From positions 248,001 to 312,000 of the forward strand of contig NZ_SPUI01000003.1 in assembly GCF_004522095.1 (NCBI RefSeq): a DNA stretch of 64,000 nucleotides. Direction: 5' to 3'. Positions 43,813-53,560 of the stretch are shown piece after piece. The position numbers and the translations under genes are program-made. The notes beneath the pieces were generated by a model, which was given only the letters and a program-made list of their open reading frames with translations, did no database searches and was not told where the DNA came from. Origin of the DNA: Nocardioides sp. 503. GTDB lineage: Bacteria > Actinomycetota > Actinomycetes > Propionibacteriales > Nocardioidaceae. Position 1 is the first letter of the stretch; each line of letters starts with the position of its first letter.

Positions 43813-45641
43813 GCCTCCTGCACGAGCCGCACCACGACGGCTCCCCCCTCTACCTGCCTGATGACCGCCCCACACCCGACGGCACCGTCACGGTGCGCAT
43901 GCGCACGCACGTCGACGACCCCGTCGCCGCGGCCTGGGTGCGCACGACGTACGACGCCGAGCCGGTCTTCCACGAGTGCCGGCGCGAGGCGCCCGACCCG
44001 GCGGACGGCAGCACCGTCTGGTGGTCGGCGGAGCTCCCGGTGCACAACCCGGTGACCCACTACCGCTTCCTGCTCGCCGACGACGCGCAGGACGAGGCGA
44101 CCGCCCCTCGTCAGCGCTGGCTGACGGCCGCCGGGATCGTCGAGCACGACGGGCCGGACGCCTTCGACTTCACCGTCACCTGGCACGAGCCGGCGCCCGA
44201 CTGGGGCCGCGACGGCGTCGTCTACCAGGTCTTCCCGGACCGCTTCGCCCGCTCGGGCGCGGCCGACGGCCGCCCCACCCCCGACTGGGCGCTGCCCGCC
44301 GCGTGGGACGACGAGGTCGTCTTCGAGCTCGACGACCCGCGCACGGCGGTGCAGCTCTACGGCGGCGACCTGGACGGCGTGGTCGAGCACCTCGACCACC
44401 TGGCGCAGGTGGGCGCGACGATCCTCTACACGACGCCGGTCTTCCCCGGGGAGAGCAACCACCGCTACAACGCCTCCACCTTCGACGGCGTCGACCCGCT
44501 GCTCGGCGGCGACGAGGCCTACGCCCGGCTCAGCGCGGCCGTCCACGACCGCGGCTGGCGGATCCTGGGCGACCTCACCACCAACCACACCGGCGACACG
44601 CACGAGTGGTTCCTGGACGCCGCCGCCGACCCGGAGTCGGACCGCCGCACCTGGTACCACTTCGCGCCCGACGGCACCTACGAGTGCTGGATGGGCTGGC
44701 AGAGCCTGCCCAAGCTCAACCACGCCGACGCCGGGGTGCGGCGCGCGATGGTGGCCGGACCCGACAGCGTGGTCGCCCGCTGGCTGCGCCCGCCGTTCGA
44801 CGTCGACGGGTGGCGCATCGACGTCGCCAACATGACCGGCCGGCTGGGCGCGATCGACGTCAACCACGACGTCGCCCACGACGTACGGCGCACGGTCGCC
44901 GAGGGCCTGCCCGACGGGCTGGTCATCGGCGAGCACAACCACGACGCCTCGGGCGACCTCGACGGCGCCGGCTGGCACGGCACCATGAACTACTCCGGCT
45001 TCGCCTGGCCGGTCTGGTCGTGGCTGCGCGACCCCGCCTCCCCGGCCCGCGCCTTCGGCCGGCCGGTGCCGGCGCCCCGGCGCGGCGGCGGCTCCGCCCA
45101 GCGGGCGCTGCGCGAGTGGCAGGCCCGCTACGGCTGGCGCGCCACCAGCGCGTCGTGGAACGTGCTGGGCTCCCACGACAGCGCCCGGATCCGCACCGTG
45201 ACCGGCGACCCGGCGCTGCACCGGGTCGCGGCCGGGCTGCAGTTCACGCTCCCGGGCGTGCCGATGGTCTTCGCCGGCGACGAGCTCGGGCTCGAGGGGA
45301 TCGCCGGGGAGGACTCACGCCGCCCGATGCCCTGGCACCGCCCCGAGACCTGGGACCACACCACGCTGGCGACGTACTCCTCGCTAGCAGCGGCCCGCGC
45401 CGAGCACGTCGCGCTGCGCCGCGGGAGCCTGCGCTGGGCGCACGTCGACGACGACTGCCTGATGTACCTGCGCGAGCACCCGGCCGGGTCGGTGCTGGTC
45501 TGCGCCCGCCGCGCGCCGGGCCCGGCGGTCGACCTCCCGGCCGACCTGGTCACCCTCCGCGAGCCGCTCGTCTCGACGGAGGCCGAGCCCGTGGGTCCGC
45601 ACTCCTCCGACCACCCGGGACTGACCGTCTGGCGGGTCTAG
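43809..45641 (+). CDS. Glycoside hydrolase family 13 enzyme (neopullulanase / alpha-glucosidase-like)
   Basis: The product is 610 residues. An N-terminal beta domain (about 1-125, including HYRFLLADD) precedes the TIM-barrel. The four GH13 regions are visible: GDLTTNHTGD (I), GWRIDVANMTG (II, nucleophile Asp), VIGEHNHDA (III, acid Glu) and VLGSHDSARI (IV, Asp). The domain order resembles maltogenic amylases and neopullulanases acting on alpha-glucans or maltodextrins. No signal peptide is visible, so it is cytosolic. It is translationally coupled to soxR and followed 10 bases later by the DUF4032 gene. Confidence 0.9.
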   Translation: MSLLHEPHHDGSPLYLPDDRPTPDGTVTVRMRTHVDDPVAAAWVRTTYDAEPVFHECRREAPDPADGSTVWWSAELPVHNPVTHYRFLLADDAQDEATAPRQRWLTAAGIVEHDGPDAFDFTVTWHEPAPDWGRDGVVYQVFPDRFARSGAADGRPTPDWALPAAWDDEVVFELDDPRTAVQLYGGDLDGVVEHLDHLAQVGATILYTTPVFPGESNHRYNASTFDGVDPLLGGDEAYARLSAAVHDRGWRILGDLTTNHTGDTHEWFLDAAADPESDRRTWYHFAPDGTYECWMGWQSLPKLNHADAGVRRAMVAGPDSVVARWLRPPFDVDGWRIDVANMTGRLGAIDVNHDVAHDVRRTVAEGLPDGLVIGEHNHDASGDLDGAGWHGTMNYSGFAWPVWSWLRDPASPARAFGRPVPAPRRGGGSAQRALREWQARYGWRATSASWNVLGSHDSARIRTVTGDPALHRVAAGLQFTLPGVPMVFAGDELGLEGIAGEDSRRPMPWHRPETWDHTTLATYSSLAAARAEHVALRRGSLRWAHVDDDCLMYLREHPAGSVLVCARRAPGPAVDLPADLVTLREPLVSTEAEPVGPHSSDHPGLTVWRV

Positions 45642-45651
45642 GGTGAGCGCC

Positions 45652-46878
45652 ATGGCGCTCCACATCGTGGCGAACCGGCCCGACCCGGCCCTCCTGCGCC
45701 TGCCCTGGGCGACGTGCCTGGAGGAGTGGGACGACGAGTACGTCGTGCCGCTGCCGCGCGGCCTCTCGCGCCACGTCGTGCGCATCGTGCGGCTCGGCAC
45801 GCGCACCTACGCGATCAAGGAGACCGTCGCGGACATCGCGTTCAAGGAGTACCACCTCCTGCGCGACCTCAACCGGCTCGGCCTGCCGGCCGTCCTGCCC
45901 CAGGGCGTCGTGACCGGCCGCGTCGACGAGCAGGGCGAGGAGCTCCCGGCGGCGCTGCTGACCGAGCACCTGCAGTTCTCGCTGCCCTACCGCAGCCTGT
46001 TCGCGCACGGGCTCACCGCCGACAACGTCCCGTCCCTGATGGACGCCCTCGTCGTGCTCCTGGTCCGCCTGCACCTCGAGAGCTTCTTCTGGGGCGACGT
46101 GTCGCTGTCCAACGTGCTGTTCCGCCGCAACGCCGGCGGCTTCGCGGCGTACCTCGTGGACGCCGAGACCGGCGAGCTGCGCGGCAGCCTGTCGGAGCAG
46201 ATGCGCGACTACGACCTCACCATCGCCACCGAGAACGTCTTCGCCGAGCTGCTCGACCTCCAGGCCAGCGGCTCCCTCGACGAGCATGCCGAGGCGCTCG
46301 AGATCGCGCACTCGATCCGGGAGCGCTACGCCGACCTGTGGGCCGAGCTCACCGACGTCGAGGAGTTCTCCGCCGAGGAGATGTGGCGCATCGAGCAGCG
46401 CATCGAGCGGCTCAACGACCTCGGCTTCGACGTCGACGAGCTCGACATCGTCACCGACATCGGCGGCGACCAGGTCCGCATCCAGCCCAAGGTCGTCGAG
46501 CTCGGCCACCACCGCCGCGAGCTCCAGGCCCTCACCGGCCTCAACGTCGAGGACGGCCAGGCCCGCCGGCTGCTCAACGACATCGCCTCCTTCACCGCCC
46601 ACTACGACCTGGGCCGCGAGGACCGCACCCTGGTCGCCAACCGCTGGCTCACCAAGACCTGGGAGCCGCTGGTCGCGATGATCCCCGCCGAGCACCGCGG
46701 CAAGCTCCCGCCGGCGGAGTTCTTCCACGAGGTGCTCGTCCACCGCTGGTACCTCTCCGAGCAGGCCGGCCACGAGGTCGGCATCTTCGACACCGCCCGC
46801 GACTACATCGAGCACGTCCTCCCCCACCGCCCCGACGAGGTGGTGGAGGTGTCGTCCGGCGGCGACTCGTCGGGGTAG
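45652..46878 (+). CDS. DUF4032 domain protein with a kinase-like N-terminal half
   Basis: The product is 408 residues. The first half resembles a lipopolysaccharide-kinase-like (Kdo/WaaP type) fold: TRTYAIKETVADIAFKEYHLL, FFWGDVSLSNVLFRRNAGGFAAYLVDAETGEL, where GD.S.SN and D could be the catalytic and metal residues. The DUF4032 part follows (RIQPKVVELGHHRRELQALTGL, WLTKTWEPLVAMIPAEHRGKL). The role is unknown, though a phosphotransferase is plausible. The ATG at 45652 is chosen with GGTGAG upstream; GTG at 45643 is an alternative. Its stop lies inside the left arm of an inverted repeat. Confidence 0.82.
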   Translation: MALHIVANRPDPALLRLPWATCLEEWDDEYVVPLPRGLSRHVVRIVRLGTRTYAIKETVADIAFKEYHLLRDLNRLGLPAVLPQGVVTGRVDEQGEELPAALLTEHLQFSLPYRSLFAHGLTADNVPSLMDALVVLLVRLHLESFFWGDVSLSNVLFRRNAGGFAAYLVDAETGELRGSLSEQMRDYDLTIATENVFAELLDLQASGSLDEHAEALEIAHSIRERYADLWAELTDVEEFSAEEMWRIEQRIERLNDLGFDVDELDIVTDIGGDQVRIQPKVVELGHHRRELQALTGLNVEDGQARRLLNDIASFTAHYDLGREDRTLVANRWLTKTWEPLVAMIPAEHRGKLPPAEFFHEVLVHRWYLSEQAGHEVGIFDTARDYIEHVLPHRPDEVVEVSSGGDSSG

Positions 46879-46934
46879 TCCCTAACAAATTCGTGGCCCG
46901 GCGGCCCCGGGGACCACGAATTCGTTAGGGACTA
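46876..46934. terminator. Long inverted repeat between convergent genes
   Basis: The arms 46876-46896 and 46914-46934 pair over 21 positions with one mismatch (TAGTCCCTAACAAATTCGTG on the left). The loop is GC-rich and about 17 nt long. The TAG stop codon of the DUF4032 gene is the first triplet of the left arm. The right arm ends 15 bases before the acyl-CoA dehydrogenase stop. The AT-rich core is unlike its surroundings. It could be a two-way terminator or a mobile palindrome. Confidence 0.7.
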
Positions 46935-46949
46935 TCCCGACCGTGCAGC

Positions 46950-48104
46950 TCAGCGGAGGAGGTCGCGGCCGATCACCATGCGCTGGATCTGGTTGGTGCC
47001 CTCGAAGATCTGGGTGACCTTGGCGTCGCGGAAGAGGCGCTCGACGGGGTAGTCGCGGGTGTAGCCGTTGCCGCCGAGGACCTGGATGGCGTCGGTGGTG
47101 ACCCGCATGGCGGCGTCGCTGGCGGTGAGCTTGGCGATGCTGGCCTGGCGGGAGAAGGGGCGGCCGGCGTCCTTGAGCCGCGCCGCGTGGAGGTACGTCG
47201 CACGCGCGCGCTCGACGTCCGCGGCCATGTCGGCCAGCAGGAACTGCATCCCCTGGAACTCCCCGACGGCGCGGCCGAACTGCTCGCGCTCGCCGGCGTA
47301 GGCCACGGCGTGGGCGAGCGCGGCCTGCGCGATGCCGGTGGCGACGGCGGCGATGCCGAGCCGGCCGGCGTCCAGCGCCGAGAGCGCCACCCGCATGCCG
47401 GCGCCCTCGTCGCCGATGCGCTGGGCGGCCGGGATCCGGGCGCCGTCGAAGAGCACTTGCGTGGTCACGTCGCACGCCAGCCCGAGCTTCTTCTCGGGGG
47501 CGCCGAAGCTCATGCCCTCGGTGTCGGCCGGGACGATGAACGCGGACAGCCCGCGCTTGGGGTCCTCGCCGGTGCGGGCGAACAGGATGTAGTAGTCGGC
47601 GCACGAGCCGTTGCTGATCCACTGCTTGGTGCCGGTCACGACGTACTCGTCGGTGGCGGGGTCGAGCACGGCCTTGGTCCGGATGCCGCTGACGTCGGAG
47701 CCGGCCTGGGGCTCCGAGAGGCAGTAGGCGCCCAGCCAGTCGCCGCCGAGCATCCGCGGCAGCCAGGTCGCGCACTGCTCGTCGGAGGCGTTGGTCGAGA
47801 CGACCGTGGCCGTCAGGGAGTGCACGCTCGCGCCGACGCCCACGCTCGGCCACGCGGTGGCGATCTCCTCGATCACCTGGAGGTAGACCTCGTAGGGCTG
47901 GGCGCCGCCGCCGACGTCCTCGGCGAACGGCAGGCTGAGCAGTCCCGAGCGTCCCAGCAGGCGGTAGGCGTCGGCGGGGAACTCCGCGCGCTCCTCCATC
48001 GCGTCCACCTGCGGCGCGAGCTCGCGCGCGGCGATGTCACGGGTCAGCGCGAGCAGTGCCTCGGCGTCCTCGTCGGGCAGCAGTCGGTCCACGGTGGTCG
48101 GCAC
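46950..48104 (-). CDS. Acyl-CoA dehydrogenase
   Basis: The product is 384 residues, the standard length. It is an FAD enzyme that introduces the alpha-beta double bond of an acyl-CoA. Signature 1 is [19 protein letters not shown], and FAD contacts are in [15 protein letters not shown]. The catalytic base Glu is expected in [22 protein letters not shown] (IYEGT-type motif). GTG at 48104 with GGGAGG upstream was preferred over GTG at 48113. The chain length of the substrate cannot be read. It faces the DUF4032 gene across a strong hairpin. Confidence 0.93.
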   Translation of the reverse strand: MPTTVDRLLPDEDAEALLALTRDIAARELAPQVDAMEERAEFPADAYRLLGRSGLLSLPFAEDVGGGAQPYEVYLQVIEEIATAWPSVGVGASVHSLTATVVSTNASDEQCATWLPRMLGGDWLGAYCLSEPQAGSDVSGIRTKAVLDPATDEYVVTGTKQWISNGSCADYYILFARTGEDPKRGLSAFIVPADTEGMSFGAPEKKLGLACDVTTQVLFDGARIPAAQRIGDEGAGMRVALSALDAGRLGIAAVATGIAQAALAHAVAYAGEREQFGRAVGEFQGMQFLLADMAADVERARATYLHAARLKDAGRPFSRQASIAKLTASDAAMRVTTDAIQVLGGNGYTRDYPVERLFRDAKVTQIFEGTNQIQRMVIGRDLLR

Positions 48105-48142
48105 GCCTCCCACCCTATGACCGCCCCCTGACCGGTCGGTCG

Positions 48143-49297
48143 TCAGCCGGTGACGGCCTCGGGCTCGACGCCGTAGCGCTCGGAGTAGCCCGCGAACCGC
48201 TCGCGCAGCTCCCCCTCGTCGAGGCCGAACTGCGCGACGTCGTAGGCGTGGGTCCCGAAGGCGCCGCGCGGCCGGTCCGCGACCGACGCGGCCATCGCGT
48301 CGAAGGCGCCGGCGCCGGGCTCGAGCCCGAGCGAGGCGTAGAGCGACCCGACGGTGGCGACGGGGTCGCGCGCGAGGTCGGCGTAGTGGACGTCGAGGAT
48401 CGGGTGCTCGGGGCGACGGGCCCGGAAGTCGTCGATGCGCGCGACCGACTCCGCCAACGTGTCGGTCCAGTGGGCGGCGATGTAGTCGCGGTGGTCGGCG
48501 TCGGAGAACGTGCTCGACATCGTCGAGATCAGGCTGCACACCGAGCCGGTGAGCACGACCGGGTCGCGGTGCAGCAGCACCAGCCGCGCGTCGGGGTAGG
48601 TGTCGACGAGCGCGTCCAGGGCGAGCGCGTGGTGCGGGCTCTTGAGCGTCCAGCGCCCGCGCACCCCGCCGCTCTGCAGCACCTGCAGCACCATGCGGTG
48701 GTAGGCGTAGGCCGGCGCGTCGTCCGCGGCGCGCCACCACGCGCCGTACGACGGGACGTTGGCGATCGCCTCCCACGAGATGCTCTGGAAGGCCTGGCCC
48801 ATCACCGCGATGCACTCGGTGGCGTCGGCGGCCCCCTCGTGGTGGATCTTGCTGATCTCGGGGTTGAGCATCTCGAGCATGTCGACACCGCCCTGCGCGG
48901 CGTCGACGCGCGGGCCGCTGCGCCGCTCGTCGGGCGCCGGCGGCGGCACCGAGTCGCCCGACTCCCACGCGAGGAGGGCGCGGTTGGCCGGGTCGCGGTC
49001 GAGCAGGTTGGAGAGGAACGTCGTGCCGGCGCGGAACATGCCGATCACCACGACCGGCGCCTCGATCCGCTCGTCGAGCACCTCGGGGTGGCGGGTGGCC
49101 CAGTCGACGACCTTGAGCCGGTTGGTCAGCGCCGCCACCACCGCGGGCCCGAGCGCCACGCCACCGAGGTCGTTGAGCTGCGCCTCGCCGTCCAGCGCGG
49201 CGACGTAGTGGTCCAGCCCCTCGCGGAACGCCGGGTCGCCGAAGTCGTCGAGCCCCGTGGCCGCGCTGGCCTGGGCCAGCAGCTCCTCGCTGTTCAT
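48143..49297 (-). CDS. Sulfotransferase family protein
   Basis: The product is 384 residues. The PAPS 5'-phosphosulfate loop is [21 protein letters not shown] near residue 80 onward. The 3'-phosphate region is [20 protein letters not shown], and [15 protein letters not shown] is characteristic of the Sulfotransfer_3 group found in mycobacteria and relatives. It may transfer sulfate to a lipid or secondary metabolite, but the acceptor is unknown. Its start overlaps the quinone-reductase-like gene stop (ATGA), placing both in one operon. Confidence 0.87.
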   Translation of the reverse strand: MNSEELLAQASAATGLDDFGDPAFREGLDHYVAALDGEAQLNDLGGVALGPAVVAALTNRLKVVDWATRHPEVLDERIEAPVVVIGMFRAGTTFLSNLLDRDPANRALLAWESGDSVPPPAPDERRSGPRVDAAQGGVDMLEMLNPEISKIHHEGAADATECIAVMGQAFQSISWEAIANVPSYGAWWRAADDAPAYAYHRMVLQVLQSGGVRGRWTLKSPHHALALDALVDTYPDARLVLLHRDPVVLTGSVCSLISTMSSTFSDADHRDYIAAHWTDTLAESVARIDDFRARRPEHPILDVHYADLARDPVATVGSLYASLGLEPGAGAFDAMAASVADRPRGAFGTHAYDVAQFGLDEGELRERFAGYSERYGVEPEAVTG

Positions 49298-50331
49298 GCG
49301 CGTGCTCCCGTCGTGAGGTCGGCGACCGTGCGCCCCGTCGTACGGCGGGCGGCGTGGGCCTCGAGGGCCTCCGCGACGCCGTCGAGGCCGACCGTGCGCC
49401 CGACGACCGGCCGCACCCGGCCCTCCGCGACGAGCTCCAGCAGCGCCGCGTGGACCCGGGCGCCGGTGGCGGGCGGGAACGGGTTGACCCCGAACTGGCG
49501 GAACGCGCGCGGCACCTCGAGGTAGGCCAGGATCACGCCCATGGCGGTCATGTTGGCCATGGACAGCTTGCGCAGCGCCCGGCCGGTCAGCCCGGACTCC
49601 GGGTCGTCGTTGAAGCCGACGGCGAGGTAGCGGCCCCCCAGCGCACCGCAGGTCCACATCGTCTCGGTCTGCTCGCCCCCCACGGGGTCGAAGATCACGT
49701 CGGCGCCGCGCTCGCCGGTCTCGTCCATGACGACGTCGAAGACGCTCTCGGTCTCCTGGTCGATCGCCCGGGCCGCGCCGAGCTCGAGGCACAGCCGGCC
49801 CTTGTCGGCCCCGCCGGCGACCGCCAGCACGCGGGCGCCCGCGGCGACCGCCAGCTGGATGGCGGCGGTCCCCACGGCACTGGCCCCGCCGCGGACCACC
49901 ACGGTCTCGCCGGCCCGGAGCCCGGCCCGCTCGTGCAGGGCGAGGTAGGAGACGTGGAAGGGCAGCGTGAACGCCGCGGCCGACACGTCGTCCAGCGAGG
50001 GCGGCGCCTCGAAGAAGCTGCCGGCGAGGGCCCTCTCGGCGAGCCCGCCCAGCGACTGCGGGCAGATCCCGACCACGCGTCGTCCGAGCCACTCCTCCAT
50101 GCCCGCGCCCGCGGCCTCGACCACGCCGGCGACGTCCATGCCGAGGGTGAACGGCGGCTCGGCCATCACCGCCGCGACCCCGCCGCGACAGCGCGCGATG
50201 TCGCCGAAGTTGAGGGAGGCCGCCGCCACGTCGACGCGCACCTCACCCGGCCCCGGCTCCGGGACGGCCACGTCCTGGACCTCGATGGCGTCACTCGGTG
50301 ACGCGTGACGGACGACGCGGACTGCGCGCAT
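49294..50331 (-). CDS. NADPH:quinone oxidoreductase-like MDR protein
   Basis: The product is 345 residues of the zinc-independent medium-chain dehydrogenase/reductase fold. It shows [17 protein letters not shown] near the N-terminus and [17 protein letters not shown] next. The nucleotide fold is [31 protein letters not shown], and [16 protein letters not shown] follows. No zinc-binding Cys cluster is visible. It probably reduces a quinone or an enoyl-type substrate with NADPH. It is co-translated with the sulfotransferase and follows a TetR gene by 64 bp, so TetR may control both. Confidence 0.9.
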   Translation of the reverse strand: MRAVRVVRHASPSDAIEVQDVAVPEPGPGEVRVDVAAASLNFGDIARCRGGVAAVMAEPPFTLGMDVAGVVEAAGAGMEEWLGRRVVGICPQSLGGLAERALAGSFFEAPPSLDDVSAAAFTLPFHVSYLALHERAGLRAGETVVVRGGASAVGTAAIQLAVAAGARVLAVAGGADKGRLCLELGAARAIDQETESVFDVVMDETGERGADVIFDPVGGEQTETMWTCGALGGRYLAVGFNDDPESGLTGRALRKLSMANMTAMGVILAYLEVPRAFRQFGVNPFPPATGARVHAALLELVAEGRVRPVVGRTVGLDGVAEALEAHAARRTTGRTVADLTTGARA

Positions 50332-50395
50332 GGCGACCCTCCCCCGGCCCCGACGACGATGTCGGGGACCGGTCGGAACCTACTGAGAGGTGGTA

Positions 50396-51025
50396 CTACG
50401 CGTCAACGGTCGGTGCGGTCAGCATCGCGGACGCCATCTGCACCAGGTTGGCGACGAACCGGTCGGTCGGCATCTGGTGGCGGTGGTTCTCGTCGCCGGC
50501 GAGCGAGCGCACCCGGCGCGCGACCGTGCCGAGCACGAACGCCGTCATCAGGGCGAAGCGCTCCGAGCGCAGCTCGTCGTCGAGGTCCGGCAGTCGCTCG
50601 TGCAGGGTGCGGAAGACCTCGTAGCCGCCGCTCCCGGCCAGCGCGGCCTCGACCTCGGGGCTGTAGCTCGAGGGGTCCTGCTCGGCGAGCTCGGCGATGA
50701 TCACCAGGTAGCTGGCGCCGCTCGGCCCCTGCTCGGCCAGCTCGACCGCGGGCCGGACGACGGCCTCCACGACCGACGCCACGTCGTCGTCGGAACGCTC
50801 GCGCGCCTGACGGAGGAGCTCCAGCTCGCGCTCCTGGAGGAAGGCGTTGTGCTGCTCCAGCACCGCGACGAGGAGCCCGTCGCGGCCGCCGAAGTGGTAG
50901 TGGACGGCGCCGCGGTTGCGCTGACCCGCCTGTCGGGTGATCTCGACGAGCGAGGCCGACTGGATGCCCTGGTCGGCGAAGCCCTTCGTCGCCGCCTCCA
51001 CGAGTCGCTGCCGGGTGGTGACCAT
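50396..51025 (-). CDS. TetR-family transcriptional regulator
   Basis: The product is 209 residues. The helix-turn-helix is RLVEAATKGFADQGIQSASL followed by VEITRQAGQRNRGAVHYHFG and GRDGLLVAVLEQH. The C-terminal ligand domain is FALMTAFVLGTVARRVRSLAG. The start at 51025 (MVTTRQRL) follows family practice; the earlier ATG at 51064 lies inside sequence of the promoter side. It lies upstream of the quinone-reductase-like and sulfotransferase genes on the same strand, its probable targets. Confidence 0.9.
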   Translation of the reverse strand: MVTTRQRLVEAATKGFADQGIQSASLVEITRQAGQRNRGAVHYHFGGRDGLLVAVLEQHNAFLQERELELLRQARERSDDDVASVVEAVVRPAVELAEQGPSGASYLVIIAELAEQDPSSYSPEVEAALAGSGGYEVFRTLHERLPDLDDELRSERFALMTAFVLGTVARRVRSLAGDENHRHQMPTDRFVANLVQMASAMLTAPTVDA

Positions 51026-51050
51026 CCCCGCAGCGTAGAGCCTTACGGTG

Positions 51051-52598
51051 TCAGCCGCTGTCATCCAAGGACAAGAATTCTCCGACGTCGAAACGGCCGT
51101 TGGTCTGCAGGATCACCGGCTGCAGCCCGACCGGCCGTCCGTCGTCGTAGGTCACCAGCGTCACCTGCGCGGCGCGGCGCAGCTTGCTGCCGATCGCGAT
51201 GGCGTACGCCGCCCCGCCGGTCGTGCCGGTCGTGAACGTGTAGCCGACGGCGCCGTCCTCCGCCGTGACCGCCGTCGGGCCCTCCTGGGTGTGCACGTGG
51301 CCGCCCAGCACGAGGTCGGTGCATCCGCGCGCGAGCGCCTCCGCGCCGAGGTCGGCGTCGTGCACGAGCAGGGTGGTCACCCGCTCGCCGTCCTCGTCGG
51401 CCGCGCAGGCGGCGTCGGCCAGCCGGTCGCCGACCTCGGAGAAGCTGAGCCCGGTCTCGTCGCGCCACGTGCCCAGGCCGCTGGAGCGGGGGTCGGCGAC
51501 GCCGAGCAGCCGGCTGCCGCCGGGTCCGTCGACGGGCTCGCCCTCGAGGACCGTCCAGCCCTGACCGTCGAGGTAGTCGCCGACGAAGGTGCCGTTGTCG
51601 TGGTTGCCGGTGACCGCCCAGCGCTCGTCGAGGTCGTCGAAGGCGGCCGTGAGCGAGTCGAGGGAGAACGCCTCCCAGGTCTTGCCCGTCGAGGTGTCGT
51701 CGCCCGCGTCGAAGACCGCGGTGGCGCCGCCCGCGTCGCCGACGGCGCGCGCCACGGCGTCCATGCCGATGTTGTCGTGACGGTCGGAGACCAGCGTCAC
51801 GACGGTCTCACCGTCCTCGGGCTCGCGCAGCTCGAGGCCGGCTGCGTCCTCGGCGGCCTGCGCGTAGAAGTCCTGGCTGCGGGCGTAGGTGTCGACCGCG
51901 CTCTCGATGAGCCGACGGGTCTGGGAGGTGGTCACGTCGCCGCGCACCTCCACCCGGGCGGCCTCGTCGGGCACCGCGACCGTCGGGCCGAGGAAGTCCG
52001 CCAGCGAGACCCAGTCGCGCTCGGCGGCGACGCTCTCCTCGTCGGCGTCCCAGGGCTCCCAGAGTCCCACGACCATGAGGGCCGCGATCAGGCCCGCCAG
52101 CGCGCCCTGCCGGGTCGCCGCCAGCCGCAGCAGCTCGCGGCGCCGGGCACTGCCGACGAGGGCGAAGACCAGGACCGGCACCAGGCCGATGATCGCCCCG
52201 CGCAGCACGGCGTCGACGAGCATCTCGCGCAGCGCGTCGCCGACCTTGGCGGCCACGCCGTCGGGCTGGCTGGCCAGCAGCGCGTAGCGCTCGACCAACG
52301 CCTCGGTGGAGGGCGCCTCGGTCTTGCCGAGGGTGATGTCGGCACCCACGGGGTAGCCCGAGTCGACCCGGAGGTCCGGCAGCACCGGGCCGGTGTGCAG
52401 CACCACCCGGCCGCTCAGGTCCGGCCGGATCACCGCGTCGTGGCTGGCCAGCGTGACGGTGCGGCTGCTCGTCAGGAACAGCACCGCGATCGCGACCAGC
52501 GCGAGCGCGCCCCACGCGGCGGCGTAGGCCAGCGCGAGCGCCCCGCGCACCGCCGTACGCCGGATCCGCGGGCGCGGCTGCGGCGTCTCGACCGTCAC
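51051..52598 (-). CDS. Membrane-bound metallophosphoesterase
   Basis: The product is 515 residues. Membrane helices are at about 16-40 and in two or three central segments (REMLVDAVLRGAIIGLVPVL, LLRLAATRQGALAGLIAALM). The C-terminal calcineurin-like domain has the metal motifs LVSDRHDN (DxH), DAGDDTST (GD), VTGNHDNG (GNHD), LLVHDADLG and LGGHVHTQ (GHxH). It should hydrolyse a phosphoester at the membrane, but the substrate is unknown. The start is GTG at 52598, close behind the rlmB stop, so it is probably the last gene of the cysS-rlmB operon. Confidence 0.87.
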   Translation of the reverse strand: MTVETPQPRPRIRRTAVRGALALAYAAAWGALALVAIAVLFLTSSRTVTLASHDAVIRPDLSGRVVLHTGPVLPDLRVDSGYPVGADITLGKTEAPSTEALVERYALLASQPDGVAAKVGDALREMLVDAVLRGAIIGLVPVLVFALVGSARRRELLRLAATRQGALAGLIAALMVVGLWEPWDADEESVAAERDWVSLADFLGPTVAVPDEAARVEVRGDVTTSQTRRLIESAVDTYARSQDFYAQAAEDAAGLELREPEDGETVVTLVSDRHDNIGMDAVARAVGDAGGATAVFDAGDDTSTGKTWEAFSLDSLTAAFDDLDERWAVTGNHDNGTFVGDYLDGQGWTVLEGEPVDGPGGSRLLGVADPRSSGLGTWRDETGLSFSEVGDRLADAACAADEDGERVTTLLVHDADLGAEALARGCTDLVLGGHVHTQEGPTAVTAEDGAVGYTFTTGTTGGAAYAIAIGSKLRRAAQVTLVTYDDGRPVGLQPVILQTNGRFDVGEFLSLDDSG

Positions 52599-52606
52599 CG
52601 GCTCGG

Positions 52607-53560
52607 TCAGGTCCGCGCCTGGGCGATCGCGTAGAGGGCCACCGACGCGGCCACCCCGGCGTTGAGGGACTCCACGTTGTTGGCCATCGGGATCGACAGG
52701 AGCTGGTCGCAGGTCTCGCTCACGAGCCGCGAGAGCCCGTCGCCCTCGGAGCCGACCACGAGCACGAGCGGTCCGTCGGCCAGGTCGAGGTCGGGCAGCG
52801 AGACGTCGCCGTCGGCGGCGAGCCCGACCACCATGCACCCGGCGTCCTGGAACGCCTTGAGCTGGCGGACCAGGTTGACCGTCTGCGCGACGGGGATGCG
52901 CGCGGCCGCACCGGCGCTGGACTTCCACGCCGACGCGGTCATGCCGGCAGCGCGCCGCTCGGGGATGACGACGCCGTGTGCGCCGAACCCGGCCGCGCTG
53001 CGGATGACCGCCCCGAGGTTGCGCGGGTCGGTCACCGAGTCGAGCGCCACGATGAGCGCCGGCTCGTGGTTGGCCGCGGCCAGCTCGAGCAGGTCGTCGG
53101 GGTGGGCGTACTCGTAGGTGGGGATGCGTGCGGCGAGGCCCTGGTGGACCGCGCCGCTGGTCATGCGGTCCAGCTCGCCCTTGCTGACCTCGAGGAGGTT
53201 GAGGCCCCGGTCCGCGCAGATCGCGAAGACCTCGCGCAGCCGGCCGTCGCGCTCGGCGCCCTCGGCGACGTAGACGGCCGTGACGGGGACGTTCTCGCGC
53301 AGCGCCTCGACGACGGAGTTGCGCCCGGCCATCCACTCGGCCTCAGTGGTCTTGCGGCGCTGCTTGCTCGCGCCGCTGCCCGTGCGACCGCCGGCGCTCT
53401 TGGTCTTCTCGGCCTTGTAGGCCTTGTGGTACTCGCGCTCCTTGGCCTTCGGCGTCGGGCCGCGGCCCTCGAGGCCGCGCTTGACCCGCCCGCCGGACCC
53501 GGCGGTCGGCTTCTTGCTGGTCTTGCGGATGGCGCCCTTGCGGCTGCTGTTCCCTGGCAT
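52607..53560 (-). CDS. rlmB: 23S rRNA 2'-O-methyltransferase RlmB (SPOUT family)
   Basis: The product is 317 residues. A basic Lys/Arg-rich extension (1-70) precedes the substrate-binding domain starting WMAGRNSVVEAL. The SPOUT catalytic domain has LDSVTDPRNLGAVIRSAAGFG, LVLVVGSEGDGLSRL and IPMANNVESLNAGVAASVALY, which form the knotted S-adenosylmethionine site. It methylates the ribose of G2251 in E. coli numbering. Start and cysS stop overlap (TAATG), and the cysS-rlmB order is the usual actinobacterial one. Confidence 0.95.
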   Translation of the reverse strand: MPGNSSRKGAIRKTSKKPTAGSGGRVKRGLEGRGPTPKAKEREYHKAYKAEKTKSAGGRTGSGASKQRRKTTEAEWMAGRNSVVEALRENVPVTAVYVAEGAERDGRLREVFAICADRGLNLLEVSKGELDRMTSGAVHQGLAARIPTYEYAHPDDLLELAAANHEPALIVALDSVTDPRNLGAVIRSAAGFGAHGVVIPERRAAGMTASAWKSSAGAAARIPVAQTVNLVRQLKAFQDAGCMVVGLAADGDVSLPDLDLADGPLVLVVGSEGDGLSRLVSETCDQLLSIPMANNVESLNAGVAASVALYAIAQART

